The notes: generated from the letters alone by a model not told the origin. A stretch of DNA of 64,000 nucleotides from Earliella scabrosa (GCA_022605405.1 JABYQQ010000001.1:62001-126000); one strand, 5' to 3'; numbered from the stretch's first letter, positions 1 to 11,995 are shown. Numbers and translations: made by a program.

Positions 1-1118
1 CTGCGAGGTCGGCCGCTAAACGTGCAGGTAAGCACTGATATACGAGTCATGATGCACACAGAATACTCACGGAAGCAGCGAGCCACATGGGCCTCCCATT
101 CCTCCTGCACCATCCCGAACTTCTCCGACGTGTCCGGGAACAAGTTGCCCAGATCAATGCTTCGTCCGTTGTGGACGCTGAGTGATGGGTGAGTCAAAGG
201 GATGGATGTATAGCGGTCAGATGGGGTACGCACGCTAATGTGACCATCCGTCCAGTCTCCGGGTTGGCTCCGCCTAGTAGAAGGCAGCTGACGAATCCCG
301 TCTGGTCCCCTATGGACTTCAACGCTTCGAGCGCGGTGCGCGGGAGCCGGCTTATCGCTCTAGGTGACGGGATGAGGAAGGGGGTGCATTTCGCAGAAGA
401 TGACGTGTACGTACTGCTGCAGCGCATGTACCTTCGCTGACGCGGCCTCCACACCGTCCTTCAACAGGTCGTCGATGTTGAGGCTGATGACGTTCGAGGA
501 GCTGTGTTGAATGTGCGCCTGACGGTACTCCTCGACACGCTCCTTCACCTCGGCCGTCTCCTCCTCGAGCAACCGCGCAGCCTCCGTGCACGCCCAACCC
601 CACTGTTCGCGTGGCTCGGTGCCAGCCGGAAGACCCTCCACATATGCCCGGTAGTTGTCCTTGATCTGCGCCATGACCCGCTCGCTGTACAGGTGCATGT
701 ACGCCTGATACGCGAGCAGCGGCTGCGCACGTTTGCGAGTGAGAGCCAGGACAGGGGTCTTGCCTGTGCCCCGCCCGGTCCCGGTGGTCGCGTTAGCGCG
801 GGTGCGATTACGGAACCACCATTCAACTCGCTGTTGAAGGTACGTCAGTATGTGTTGAAGACGGAGAGCGTACTGATAGACTAGACGTACCCCGCGCAGC
901 TGAGCGAACTTCGCGGACTTCGCAAGTGCAACGTCGCCGTTCTGCTCGGCGATTTCCGCAGGCGTGGGATCGCCAACTGGCCACTGCTCGACAAAGGCTT
1001 GTGCGGTAGCGTTCAAGAAGGCGCGGGTCGTACCCTCTGCCTGAGCGTCGATGAAGGCCTTCTTGCGCTGGCTGAGCCATACGGCCTGAGGGTCGGTAGT
1101 CCAGGTGGGACGAGGCAT
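1..1118 (-). CDS. Transposon-associated fungal protein, 3' end outside the window
   Basis: I read five exons on the minus strand: 1118-891, 830-415, 359-234, 177-71 and 15-1, continuing past the left edge. All introns are GT-AG and every phase joins. The ATG at 1118 starts an MPRPTWTTD-type N-terminus. The order of conserved pieces matches a hypothetical protein family that is very common beside transposons in Agaricomycetes: an FL/FV..WP motif, WWFRN (about residue 80), a lysine/arginine-rich stretch, YRAYVEGLP, an acidic helix with EEETAEVKERVEEY, LPRTALEAL, then QTGF and GGANPETG. No catalytic motif is seen and the molecular role is unknown. It is transcribed divergently from the gene at 1368, 249 bp away. 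The family assignment comes from remembered pattern only. The exon structure is well supported by phase and open frame. Confidence 0.72.
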
Positions 1119-1367
1119 GACAGCAGCAGGGGGCGAACTTTGGACGACAAGAGGGCGGGGTTTGTGAAACCCATGTCCGGTGACTTTATACAAGCACATC
1201 ATGCTTACTGCCGTGCTAAATCTCGGGTGAGTGCTTAGCGTACAACGTGCTCTATCCGTGACCAAGCTTCTAATCGATCACTCTGATGGTTGCAGGCCCT
1301 ATAAACTCCACGACTCGGATACGCACGTCCTCCTCCCTCGTCCTGTCCCGCCTTCCCTCCTGCCACC
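1119..1367. promoter_or_regulatory. Shared divergent promoter region with TATA box
   Basis: This 249-bp gap lies between two divergent start codons. A CTATAAA box at 1299-1305 lies about 65 bp before the plus-strand ATG at 1368, which has a good context (gccaccATGa). A pyrimidine-rich stretch (1322-1362) lies between TATA and ATG, as is usual in fungal promoters. I see no clear TATA on the minus-strand side. Confidence 0.55.
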
Positions 1368-2492
1368 ATGACGGCTGGGCAATACATCCCTGCTCCCTCT
1401 GAACGCCACCCTCACCGCGGCAGCGCTACCGCTGGCATCCATGGTCACAGCAGTGAGTGGACCGATGCTATGTTGAGTCGGTTGTATGCTAATTGAAGCG
1501 ATCAGCGATCGACGCTACCGCTCGTCCGCACGGTGGGAGGACCCTATCGCCTAGTGCAGACGATATTCCCGACCTCTCCCGCCTAACGTTGAGTGATCGC
1601 GACGGCGGCCGCGACTCTAGGGTTAGTACGTCTGGGCAGGGAAGGTTTCAGTCGCCCGAACCCACCGTCCAAACCCTCAACGTCACAGTCCACGCACATG
1701 CGAGCGGTGCGCCGGTTACCGTCAACATCCTGCCCACCGTGCAATCCGAATCGGACGGTCTCAGTCCCCGCCGCATGCGTAGCCAGGTTGTTGCTCCCGC
1801 CGTCGCCTCTCCGGCTCGTTTCCGCCTTGGTCGAACCCTTAGCCGGGCTACGCCGCCCGCTGTCCAGGGTGCTGCCGCGCCTCGCAACCCCGGTCTCATG
1901 AGTCCGCTCCGCACGCCAGCTTCATCGAACAACCTGCCCACAGTCACCCCTACGCCCGTTGCTGTTAGCCCCGCAGCGGCTGCCTCCCCTCTTCTATGGG
2001 GCATCCACGGCCAGCCCATCGTTATGGATCCGCAGCCCTATCGTCCTGGGCGTGCGAGCCCCCGCGCGGCAGACAGTTCGCCCTCCCTCCAGAACGTCGC
2101 CGTTCCGGGTGTTGCCGTTCCTGGCGCTCCTTTCCGCCCGCCGTCTGGACCTCCTTCTCCCGTTTCCCCTGCGCCAGCCAGTCCCGCAGCCAGCGACAAC
2201 GATGAGGCAGGCTTGGAGGATCGTAAGTCGCCGTTTATACCTCACTTGTGACTGCGATACTCATGCGGGAGACGCAGACGAATACATCGCTCCGCGGGAT
2301 GCTACACACAACCACTGGTATGTGGTCACCGCCGGGCGGCGTGTAGGCATATTCCGCGAGTGGAATGACATGGCAGCGTATGTCATCCGAGTCCCGGGCA
2401 ACCACCACAAGCAGTTCCGGACGCGCGCCGACGCCGAGCGCCACTACTACGGTAACAAGGCGAATGGGCTGGTCGAGGTAATCCTGGAGTAG
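1368..2492 (+). CDS. Pro/Ser-rich protein with C-terminal viroplasmin / RNase H1 N-terminal-like domain
   Basis: The three exons are 1368-1452, 1506-2222 and 2278-2492, giving 338 aa with both intron phases consistent. Residues about 30-265 are low-complexity and rich in Pro, Ser and Ala, probably disordered. The last 70 residues contain YVVTAGRRVGIF, REWND and FRTRADAERHYYG. This is the pattern of the caulimovirus-viroplasmin fold found at the N-terminus of eukaryotic RNase H1, which binds RNA:DNA hybrids or double-stranded RNA. There is no RNase H catalytic domain, so binding without cleavage is the reasonable guess. It sits between the transposon-associated gene at 1118 (divergent) and the KDZ transposase at 2941 (same strand). 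It may therefore be a passenger of the same element, but that is inference. The start is set by the Kozak-like context and by the phase of intron 1. Confidence 0.75.
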
Positions 2493-2940
2493 TGCTAGAT
2501 ATGTTTGCCCTGATGTATGTTCTGTACCTGTCCGAAATGCAATCCAGCTTGTCTCTGCTCCCACTTGTCCTGCTATGTGTGTATTCAAGACACGAACTGA
2601 GCGTGTGCGTGACATTTTGGCTTCGCTACGTACATACTAGATCGTCAAACCACTAGCTACGCGGTGTCCGTTGCACAGCGAGGTACTCAGAGTCTACGTA
2701 CACATGTGCACAATTGACAGAAGAGATGTAAATGCAATCCTGCAGTCTATCTGTCCCATGGCCCTCCGAGTCGTTCATCATATCGATGGAGGCGGTGAGA
2801 ACTACGCAGATTATCGGATTCGGCCAGATGAGGCTGAGGTGCTCAGGTTGCTGCCTATATGAGCGCCGTCCGAGCTACCTGTATTCCTTCGATCCAAGTT
2901 GACACGACTTCCCTCATCGCCTTCGGTCACTACAGCACTC
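2493..2940. other. Intergenic, no gene seen
   Basis: This 448-bp gap separates the RNase H1-N-like gene and the KDZ transposase. Short open frames here have no recognisable domain. It probably holds the terminator of the first and the promoter of the second. Confidence 0.5.
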
Positions 2941-5900
2941 ATGTCTTCCTCCTCCCGAAAACGAGCGGGATCTAGCAACACGGCTCCTAGTAGCAGTACA
3001 AAGAAGCCGCGAGTTCAATTCAAGTTGCGCGAGATAGGGGCGTCTTCATCAGGCGCTAAGCCCAGCCGCACTCCCCAGACCAACACCGTAGAGCGAGACA
3101 CTCGGTCATTCCAAGTCTACCAGCTTTCGGACGGTCGTCTAGGAATGCGACATGAAGACGGCAAAGTGTTTGTAGCCCCCGCGGACACCTCTGACGCCGA
3201 GCAGAGTCTAGCATCGGAGACTCCGGCGGTGGACCCACTGTCGCATACTACTAGTACCATCCAGACCATCCTTTCCGAGTACCCCGCCGACCATCCTGCC
3301 TCTATCTCTGGGTCAAATAAGCCTGTCAAGTCTCGAGCGCGCCCAGAGCTTCGCGCTGCGGTGAGTTACGCCCAACAGATCCTTAATCAGTCCTTGTACT
3401 CACAGTATCTGACTTGCAACTAGGCTAAGATACAGGAGTGGCTACCACTGCGTCAAGACTTCCTCGACGAGCTGCTTCGCTTCCACGGCTGCGAATATCC
3501 GGTGAACGCGGGAGCTGTCATCTGCCGTACCTGCGGCGAGGAAGGCGCTGTATTCCGCTGCACGGAGTGCGCTAGTCGACGCCTTCACTGCGAGTCATGC
3601 ATCCTTGCTCGGCACACAGACCTTCCACTGCATAGGCTTGAGGTACGTACTCAGGCTTCTCGGTGTGCTATGATCGTCTGTGAACCACCAACTGACATTG
3701 TGATGCACACGACAGGAATGGAGCGACGGCCGATGGAAGAAGATATCACTGCGCGACCTCAAGTATGTCTTCCAGCTGGGACATGACGGCGACGAGTGCC
3801 CCTGTCCCAGTGAGATCACGCGCCGTCTTGTGATAGGGCATGTCACGGGTATTCACCAAGTTCAAGTGCGCTTCTGCGAGTGCCTGGACGACTCAGATAA
3901 CTTCGTCTATCAGTGGGTCCAAGTCTTCCGTCAGGGATGGTTCCCCGCTACGACGAACAAGCCGGCAACGGCGTTCACATTCGAAATGTTGAACGCCTTT
4001 CAAGAGCTCAACTTTCAGGGTAAGACCAATCTATACGACTACTGGAAGTCCCTAGAACGTATCACCGACAACTCCGGCTCGGGACCATCACTTGTACGTG
4101 CTTCTTACGCCGACTATGCGACAACTGACATCAACGACCATTGCTTAGGACCGCTACAAACAAGTGTCACACGCAATCCGATTGTGGCGGCACCTCACTG
4201 CATTGAAACGCGGAGGACGTGCTCATGATCCTGCCGGCGCGGCTGCTACTGGTCCAGGAGAGCTCGCCGTTGAGTGTCCGGCATGCCCGCACCCAGGAAA
4301 GAACCTCCCAGACGGATGGGAAGATACGCCGCCTAGCACTCGGTACGCACTCATCAGGCCTCGTGATCAACAGTGGATCCTGACCGCCTTTGTCGCAGGT
4401 GGCTGTATACGCTGTTCCTGATGGTGGATGCCAATTTCCGCGCGAAGCTCAAGGACCGCGGGCTCGCTGATATGGAGCTGGGACCGGGATGGTCGTATTA
4501 TGTTGAGAACTCGACCTTCAAGACACACGTCGAGACGCTAGGGACTCAGAATGAGGTCAGTACAATCTTCTCTTTCTGCCAATTTCGTTACGTCCTTGAC
4601 TAGAGTCCCACATCATCCCGAGCTTAGAAGAACACATGCTCGGCTGAACATAAAGCGATTCAGAACGCAAATCTTCGGCGAGAGGGATACATAGCCTCGG
4701 GCGTAGGCGCTGTCTTGTGCGCGCGCCATGCGATCGTGCGCCGAAATGCCGTCGGAGACCTTCCGAATGGAGAGAAGTACGTACTCACGCATCTGTCGCT
4801 CTGTCATTTGTCATGTGTTCTGACCTATCTGGGGTGAAGGTACGGGATCATGGACTATCTTGTGTTCTCCACGCTGCTTGGCGTCACTTTGATGCTGCTG
4901 ATTTCGTACGACATCGCCTGTCAATGGTCCAAGAAGCTTGCTCGGCGCGCTCGCGAGGACCTCCCACCCCACATACGCACCGATATCTCCAATCGAGACA
5001 TACGTTATGCGATACCCAAGAAGCACATTCGTATACATGGACCCAATCATTCACAGTTTTCGCTGAACTTCCTCAGATGGGTTGGACGCACGTACGGCGA
5101 GGGTATCGAGGCACACTGGGCGCACATGAATCCGGTGACCCTGGCAACACGCGAGATGAGTCCCGGATCAAGACGCGAGCACATGGACGATCATTGGGGT
5201 GTCTGGAATTGGCAAAAGGTGCTCGGGTTCGGTGAGTTCTCTAGGCGCCTTCCGTTGTGTCACTTATTGACAATTCGCAGCTGCGTACTTGCTCAAATGT
5301 CTTCGGGAAGCGCACGTGATGGCGGAGAAACACCGCGCTGCTCACGAAGACCTTACTTCGAGTTCGAACATCCCAAGCGAGACGGTTGCAAAGTGGACCG
5401 TGGAGCTTGAGAACTGGAACCTTCAGCCCGGAAAGGGCGACGATCCTTACGAATCTCCTCGGACTAGTACGTATCTCATCGCGCCGATATTTGGTTTTAT
5501 ATTTTGCTAACAATGTATAAACCAGCTGCAACCGTAAAGACGGCGCGCCTGGAGATTGCCGAGGAGGAAGCCAAGGAGATGGCAGCGGGAAGTCTCCCAC
5601 CTCATGACGTGCTGCCTGGCGTCTTCATACAGGTTGGCCTTGACCTCGAAGAACAACAGTACGTGCTCAATTGCTAGGAGCACGTCTTGACGGTAGATTT
5701 CTAACGGATGAAGCAGACGATCACTGCACGCACGCGAGAAGCAAACCTCAAGTGCGGACGGAAGCCTTGCAGAACTCCAGGAACGGCGTAACGCCCTCAT
5801 GCGACGCATCGACTCTTGGCAAGCCATTCAGGACGTACACATGCCAATCGTCGCCCAATTCCGAGCCGGCGGAGACCCAATTCCGTTGGCTACAGCGCTC

Positions 5901-7001
5901 GAGGAAGCTGCCAGGAGGGCGCGCAGCGCCACATCACCGTCTCAGGCCCCCGCCGGTGACTTGTTGACGCCGCAGCCACTTCCCACGGCTGCCCGAGTTG
6001 CTCCAGCACCCTCAGCCTCGACCGCAAACTCAGCTGCACCTCCGAAGGCTGACCGTATCTTGCTGTGGCTTCCCTCCGCCCTCCCGCCCATCATCCGCGC
6101 CTCGCTTGCTCCCAGTCTCGCTGACAAGGAGCGCCGCCTTCGTGTTGCCCAAGCCGACGACGCTCTGGAAGACATCCGACGCCTCCGACGCATTCTGACC
6201 GGCATTGTCGAATTCAAGCGCCTGAACGTTACTGGGACGGGCCAGAAGTCAACGCTTAGGGTTCGCAGCTTGTATGCCAAGTTCAAGGACAAAGAACAAC
6301 GTGCAGCGGAGCGGTATCGGGCGGCTCGGAGCGCCCTCGAGCGTCTCGACGAGGCGGGCGAGTGGCAAACTCGCTTGCGGGTGCTGCTTGACTCTGACCT
6401 GCGCGGACCGGGGCGCGACGACAACGACCTGTCCAGCGAGGGACGTTTCGAGATCTCCTGGATCTGGCTTGTCCCTCGCAGTGCCGATGGCGCTCTTCCA
6501 GACGGCGTCGACGGCCGCCTCGACCCCAATGAGCTTCTCGAGAACCTCAAGGTGGAGTGGGCACGAAGTCACGCGCGAGCGGAGAGATGGAGCGAGGAGG
6601 TCGAGCTCTTAAACGAGGAGATGAGGCGAGTACTTGCCTACTTTGAATGGAGAGCTGGATGGTGGCGGAACCAGGCTGAGCAGCGCGATGACGTCCCGGA
6701 GGTGCTGAAGCGGGGCCTGGCAGCGTATGCTGAGAAGTCCGCGAGTGTCTTCGAGGGACTTGCTGCTGGATGTGCCGCGCGGTGGGTTCCGTACCTGCGA
6801 ACACGCAAAGAGGCGTTGCCAGGATGGGCTTCTCGCTATGACGTGCCTGAGGGCAAGGGAAAGCAGCGAGCCCGAGATATGGCACCAACGGGACGCTCCT
6901 CTGAGTGGCGGACAGGTTCCTCCATCTCCACCGCCTTCTCACAGGAGCTCCTGTCCGGTGAGGAGTCGGGTCTGGGCACTAGTAGTGACGAAGATCAGTA
7001 G
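2941..7001 (+). CDS. KDZ-family transposase with CxC2 cysteine cluster, complete
   Basis: The ten exons are 2941-3360, 3424-3642, 3716-4093, 4149-4342, 4399-4555, 4628-4776, 4840-5231, 5281-5466, 5526-5658 and 5717-7001. All introns are GT-AG, all phases join, and the product is 1170 aa without a stop. Residues 1-140 are Ser/Lys-rich. The CxC2 zinc cluster runs from about 174 to 213 (CRTC, CTEC, CESC, then histidines). The KDZ core follows, with FLMVDANFR (Asp about 414), GVGAVLCARHA and GDLPNGEK, YDIACQW (Asp about 530) and EGIEAHWAHMN (Glu about 596), the likely DDE triad. The C-terminal 400 residues are helical, charged and end acidic. KDZ (Kyakuja-Dileera-Zisupton) enzymes move DNA transposons and are greatly expanded in basidiomycetes. 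Nothing is visibly broken, so it may be active. Terminal inverted repeats and target duplication were not located, and the left end may be outside the window. Confidence 0.93.
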
Positions 7002-7048
7002 CTTTACCTTGTACATGTGTTGTATCTGATACATAGTATCTTCCGAAC

Positions 7049-7328
7049 GGGCTTGACGTGCGCATCAAATGCCATTCCCGGCTGCGCTGACATGAAGACG
7101 GAGGAGTAGTCCCCGTCGGGCGCTCAGACGTGATGGACAGACTAGGCAGGCACTCGCCGCGAACATCTCGTCCGCCATTGCCTGACAAGGGCTTGACGTG
7201 CGCATCAAATGCCATTCCCGGCTGCGCTGACATGAAGACGGAGGAGTAGTCCCCGTCGGGCGCTCAGACGTGATGGACAGACTAGGCAGGCACTCGCCGC
7301 GAACATCTCGTCCGCCATTGCCTGACAA
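7049..7328. repeat. Direct tandem duplication of a 140-bp unit
   Basis: Positions 7049-7188 and 7189-7328 read as the same 140-bp sequence, beginning GGGCTTGACGTGCGC and ending GCCTGACAA. The pair begins about 48 bp after the transposase stop codon, so the first copy probably lies in the 3' UTR or subterminal part of the KDZ element. The identity suggests a recent duplication. Confidence 0.9.
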
Positions 7329-7439
7329 AATGATTACGGCGGAAACAGTGGTGGGATGGCGCGTGAACGACTGGGGTGAGCATGAGATATGGAACACCGA
7401 CGGCGGGATGACACGCAAATGGCTGAGATCAGCACGCGG

Positions 7440-8510
7440 ACGCTGAATTACAGTGGTGGGTGGGTTGTACAGGAGCAGAGGACAGGGCCCGAAGGATGGC
7501 GCGTAGACGGTCGGGACGCGCGCGCGGACGCCGAATAATAGCGGCGGGTCGGTTGTACAGCAGCAGGTGGCGGGGAGTACACTATGAGAGTGCCCGGAGG
7601 TTTGGAGAGTGGCGGGATAGCACGCGGGTGGTCGGGACGAGCGCACAAACGGTGAATATAGCGGGGGGTGAGTTGTACAGCAGCAGGTGGCGGGGAGGAC
7701 GCTATTACAGCGCCTGGCGGGTTCTACAGCAGCGGGATGGCGCGCGGACACACGGAATGAGCGCGCGGACGCCAAGCGACAGCGGCGGGTGGGTTGTACA
7801 GCAGCAAGTGGCGGGGAGGATGGCCCAGAGGGTTTTACAGCAGCGCGATCCCGCGCGGACGGTCGGTACAAGCGCGCGGACGCCGAATTACAGCAGGGAG
7901 GACGCTATGACAGCGCCTGGCGGGTTCTACAGCAGCGGGATGGCGCGCGGACGGTCGGTACGAGCGCGTGGATGCCGAAATACAGCGGGAGGACGGTATG
8001 ACAGCGCCTGGCGGGTTTTACAGCGGCTGGATGGCGCACGGACGGTCTGTACGAGCGCGCGGACGCCGAATTACAGCGGGAGGACGGTATGACAGCGTGT
8101 GGCGGGTTTTACAGCGGTGGGATGGCGCGCGAATGCCGGATTACAGCAGCTGGGGCGGGGAGGACGCTATGACAGCGCCTGGCGGGTTTTACAGCGGCGG
8201 GATCCCGCGCGGACGGTCGGTACGAGCGCGCCGCCGCCGAATTACAGCGGGGAGGACGCTATGACAGCATGTGGCGGGTTTTACAGCGGCGGGATGGCAC
8301 GCGTATGCCGAATTACAGCAGCAGGGGCGGGGAGGACGGTATGACAGCGTGTGGCGGGTTTTACAGCGGCGGGATCCCGCGCGAATGCCGGATTACAGCA
8401 GCAGGGGCGGGGAGGACGGTATGACAGCGCCTGGCGGGTTTTACAGCGGCGGAATGGCACGCGGATGGTCAGAACAAGCGCACAGATGCGGAATTACAGC
8501 CGGGAGCTGT
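7440..8510. repeat. GC-rich minisatellite array, unit about 91 or 80 bp
   Basis: The marker ATGACAGCG recurs at about 7907, 7998, 8089, 8169, 8261, 8341 and 8421. Spacing is 91, 91, 80, 92, 80 and 80 bp, with a more degenerate start from about 7440. Each unit contains GGCGGGTTTTACAGCGG, a GGACGGTCGG block and GAATTACAGC. The short unit lacks the block around GGACGGTCGGTACGAGCGC. Long open frames in this stretch follow the repeat and are not genes. Confidence 0.88.
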
Positions 8511-8753
8511 TTTACCAAGTCATATGACAGGTTACAGCGGTTTAACAATGGCTAACGTACTGTATTTCCACAGGAGAGGCGGTAATACAATGGGTGGGAG
8601 CGCTGTTAATGGGCTCTAGGGCTGTTCTACAATATTGGGCAGACATTGTTGTAGAATACTGAGCAGGTAGTTATATAATACAACGGCGAGCAGCTGTAGC
8701 ATTATAACAGGAGCAGGTTACTGGAGTATTGTTATACAATAATGGTGTCTACA
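8511..8753. other. AT-richer non-coding stretch
   Basis: This 240-bp section is visibly richer in A and T than its surroundings. It has several small imperfect inverted words around ACAATATTG and ATTGTTGTAGAAT. No coding region was seen. Confidence 0.4.
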
Positions 8754-9004
8754 GGTGACGCAGCCTCGACTGAAGACGTCTTGCAGATCGAATGAGACGT
8801 TGCCGTCGAGTGAGTCCCAACAGGTGTCGGACGTCCCGGTCCCGAGACTCGTTGCTCAGGTAGATGAGTAGTCCAGGCTCTAGAGTCTATGGAGCGGGTG
8901 CAAGACAGAGAGCCTCTGTCTCGCGACGCGTCCAAGCCTGTCATTGGCTAGCGCGTTCGGTCACACGCCACGTGGACGGCACCTGCCATATCGGGCGGCG
9001 TGAC
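8754..9004. repeat. Dispersed repeat copy ending in the 45-bp hairpin motif
   Basis: This segment is clearly related to 63,710-63,993 in the same orientation: both contain GACGCGTCCAAGCCTGTC, then CATTGGCTAGCGCGTTCGG, then the hairpin motif. The motif itself is at 8960-9004, with arms GTCAC..GCC and GGC..GTGAC. Confidence 0.8.
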
Positions 9005-11936
9005 TCGGGGCAGCTCGGTCTCTCGTTCTCTCGTCGCTCGACGACGGCCTGTACTCTCGAGTCAGCCTAGCAAGGTGTCCACCAGTCACTGTCAACCTTT
9101 CGCTTGCGAGTACAGCGCCTTCCTCCGACATGGGTCCTTCAGTCACGTCCTGGCTCGATCATATGGACTGCGGGTACGTCTGTCCATATCGCACACCCTC
9201 GTATTCCCTGACAATCTCTGTTCTGCTTGCTATTAGGCCATCCAGCTCCTCCGACGTTTTGACACGCCTACTATAAGGGTCTACTGGACCGCGGGAAGGT
9301 GTCGGCTTGTACGAATTGATCAAAGCTCGGCGGGGATTTTTATACTGGTGCGTCCCAGCAGTCGGAGGCTTTGCAGGCTCTGGTGCTGGCGTTGCGACCG
9401 CATCTACTACTGGCCTTGAAACTTCGGAAGTTACTGACGAGTGCGGTTCCAGGCCCAGTTACCCTGCTGGTGGAGTCGCCGCGCTGGATGCGCTCGTACG
9501 TGCAAGTAGCATAGCACATATGCTGCGTGCATCATTGCACGCACCGAAGTCGAAAGGTGCGTCAGTCCATGCCCCATGTATTGCTTTCCCTCCCCAAGAT
9601 ATCGATTGGAAATCCCGGAAAACTCCCGCAGACATGCTACGGCTCGGCCCGCGCGCCGTATCAGGAATTGAAGGCGAGAAGACGTTCGAGCGCATCCCAG
9701 CGTAGTAGCTCACACTCGCGATCCCAATCCCTACGATCGTTGTGCACTGCAGCTGCGGTAGGGACCGGCGCGTCGTCGCAAGCACGGACACCGCCGTTCT
9801 GCATCCCTGCTCCTGTGGATGCTCATTGGGGTCTTCGTATTCCTGCTCGCGCCCATGACCCTCGCTCTCATCCCCTACCAGTGCGACATCCGGAGCCGCA
9901 GCCAAGGACCAGCAGTAGGCACCCACATCAATTCCTTACCGGGCACGGAACCGGACCCCGCATCGGACAAACACTCGAGATCACCGTCATCGCTCTCCTT
10001 CTCCTTCGCCGGGCTCCATCTCGCCTATCTCATACCGCTCCGTGTCTCATCAACGTGCAGGACGTGATGGTGCCGTTCATCTGCCTTGTGGCTCCTTCGC
10101 TGGTGAGCTAGCACCGTAATGTCCAAGGACTTCAGGAGCTCGACATCCCGAGGCGTATCTGCCTGCATCCATGGCGGTGTCGACGCTACAAGCTTAATCA
10201 GACACGAGACCGGCTACCCTTCGGTTCGACGGCGGCGCGGACAGTACGGGTGATGCGTCCATTCGCTCGCTCGCCCAGCGGGAAGGCATAGGCTGCAGGT
10301 TTAGCGTTGAAACCTCCACTCGCATCCCTCCGGCGCGCATACGAAGTTAGATCCACGATGATGAGGCTGTCGGTGCTGGAGACGAAGACGGGATGTACGT
10401 CCTCGAGCCCGCTAAGGCTCTCGCCGACGTGCAGCACTACAACGATCGTCACCTACGAGGTGTTGCTGCCGACACGGAGGCCAACTCGAACACGGACACG
10501 TACTTCGTCCACCTCAGTCTCCTCTCTCGCCCAAGCGTCTCCCGCACCCGGATCGTCGAGACTCGACACTTCATAATCCCGACCTCGTGCTCTCCACCTA
10601 CCACCACCCCGCGGATACTCGGCGTGCTGTTGCGGGGTAGTGCGACTACTACTGGATATCACATCCGTCGCCGCAATGCGCCCGCGCAGACGTTGAAGAG
10701 CTGCGCGCGGCGTAGCTATCCCCATCGTCTCAGCCGTAGCAGCCTGCCGTCTCATTCTCTGCTCCCCCACGGAGGTCCGACCGATACGCCTTTGCCGCTG
10801 CAATGCAGTCTTCAGATCCGGGATGTCAGCAGCCGCGTGCGACACCAGCATGATCACGATTAACTCTCTCCTCAAGCAACGGTTGCGACCCTCAACGTCC
10901 TGAACCACCGCCAAGAATACAGACAACTCGACTCGCGCTTCTAGTCCTTCCTTGTCTGGGTTACCTGTTCCTTTGGCTCTCGTCCTCATCCCCTGTCGCT
11001 GTGATGGTACTATATCTCTTCGTTCAGCATGTGCGCCTCCTGTCTGAAACTTCCTCTGTCGTCCGTAGATGTTACGAGCCATGATGAGTCATGACTACTG
11101 AACGTTCATTTCAATAAACACCCGCATTATGCTCCCCATGCTTGTTTCTGAGATTCGAGAGCCTGCTCGACAGGACATGGGGGCCGATGCGTACACGTAG
11201 CCGTCCAGCTGCCGTGTGTGTGGAACCGAGCAACGTCAAGACTGAGTACTGAAGACTGGGTGACCTGCGGGCACGTGTGGTGTGACCCTGCGCGCCAGCC
11301 AATAGCTTGCGTCGTTGAGCCTCTACCTGGATCAAGTCGTTTGCCTGCAGCTGCTCCTTCGTCTTCACGTGGTACGTTGGTCGCGGCGGTCTCTCCTGTC
11401 TCCGACCCGTCAACTGCACCCGATTACTGGCGTTGTTCTTTCCGGAACCAACAACTCCGGACCTCCATGGGCTTCCTGTGTTGAGCGCACTCTGCGCATG
11501 CCTCGGCTGCTCTCTGCCCGAGCTCGATCCCAGCCTCTCCGGTCTCCGCTCCACCGCTCTAGTCTGAAAGCGTCATCCTTCCTGCGGACGAGAGCGGCCA
11601 GTCCTTGACCGCACAACGGCCGACTACCGCCGTTTCGCCTTTCTCAGCGGCAGCCAACTCTATGCACTCTGCAGATTCCGCTCGCGTCTGGTCTTGGTTT
11701 GCAGGGCGCATGGTACGTGTCTATGCGCTATCCGAGTCCTCCTGTACTCTGATTTGACACCCCTCTGTATGATCAGCCGCCCATTCTCTCTCGGCACGCG
11801 TACCATGAGCTCCAGATGAGCTCTCGGCATAGATCTGCATTGGTACGATGCGGCTGGGACGGGAAGTCAGCGTAGGTGGCGTACGATCCGATGAGGATAT
11901 GTGGGTGCGTGACTGCTGTCTCGAGACCACCCAGGG
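9005..11936. other. Gene-poor interval
   Basis: About 2.9 kb in which I find no convincing gene. Open frames at 9307-9705, 9527-10111 and 10453-11082 lack any domain, typical splice pattern or sensible composition, and they overlap each other on both strands. Probably old degenerate transposon sequence. Confidence 0.45.
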
Positions 11937-11995
11937 AATGGCGCAGTGTCCGGCGGAATCCGGCGGAATCCGGCGGATGATGGCTTGGCTGATGG
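11937..11995 (+). repeat. GGCGGAATCC block, copy 1
   Basis: The segment reads ATGGCGCAGTG followed by three tandem CCGGCGGAAT-type units, then GATGATGG and GCTTGGCTGATGG. It is in the same family as the blocks at 13,570-13,631, 33,607-33,676 and 57,771-57,836. Its orientation is inverted relative to copy 2. Confidence 0.8.

Noticed and set aside
7065..7871. 268-codon minus-strand open frame
   Set aside because: It runs through the 140-bp duplication and the minisatellite; its peptide simply mirrors the repeats.
7440..8510. Could the evenly spaced repeats be a CRISPR array?
   Set aside because: The organism is eukaryotic, the units are contiguous without unique spacers, and there are no cas genes.
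10453..11082. 209-codon minus-strand open frame
   Set aside because: Arg-rich with no domain, overlapped by open frames on the plus strand, and no convincing splice neighbours.
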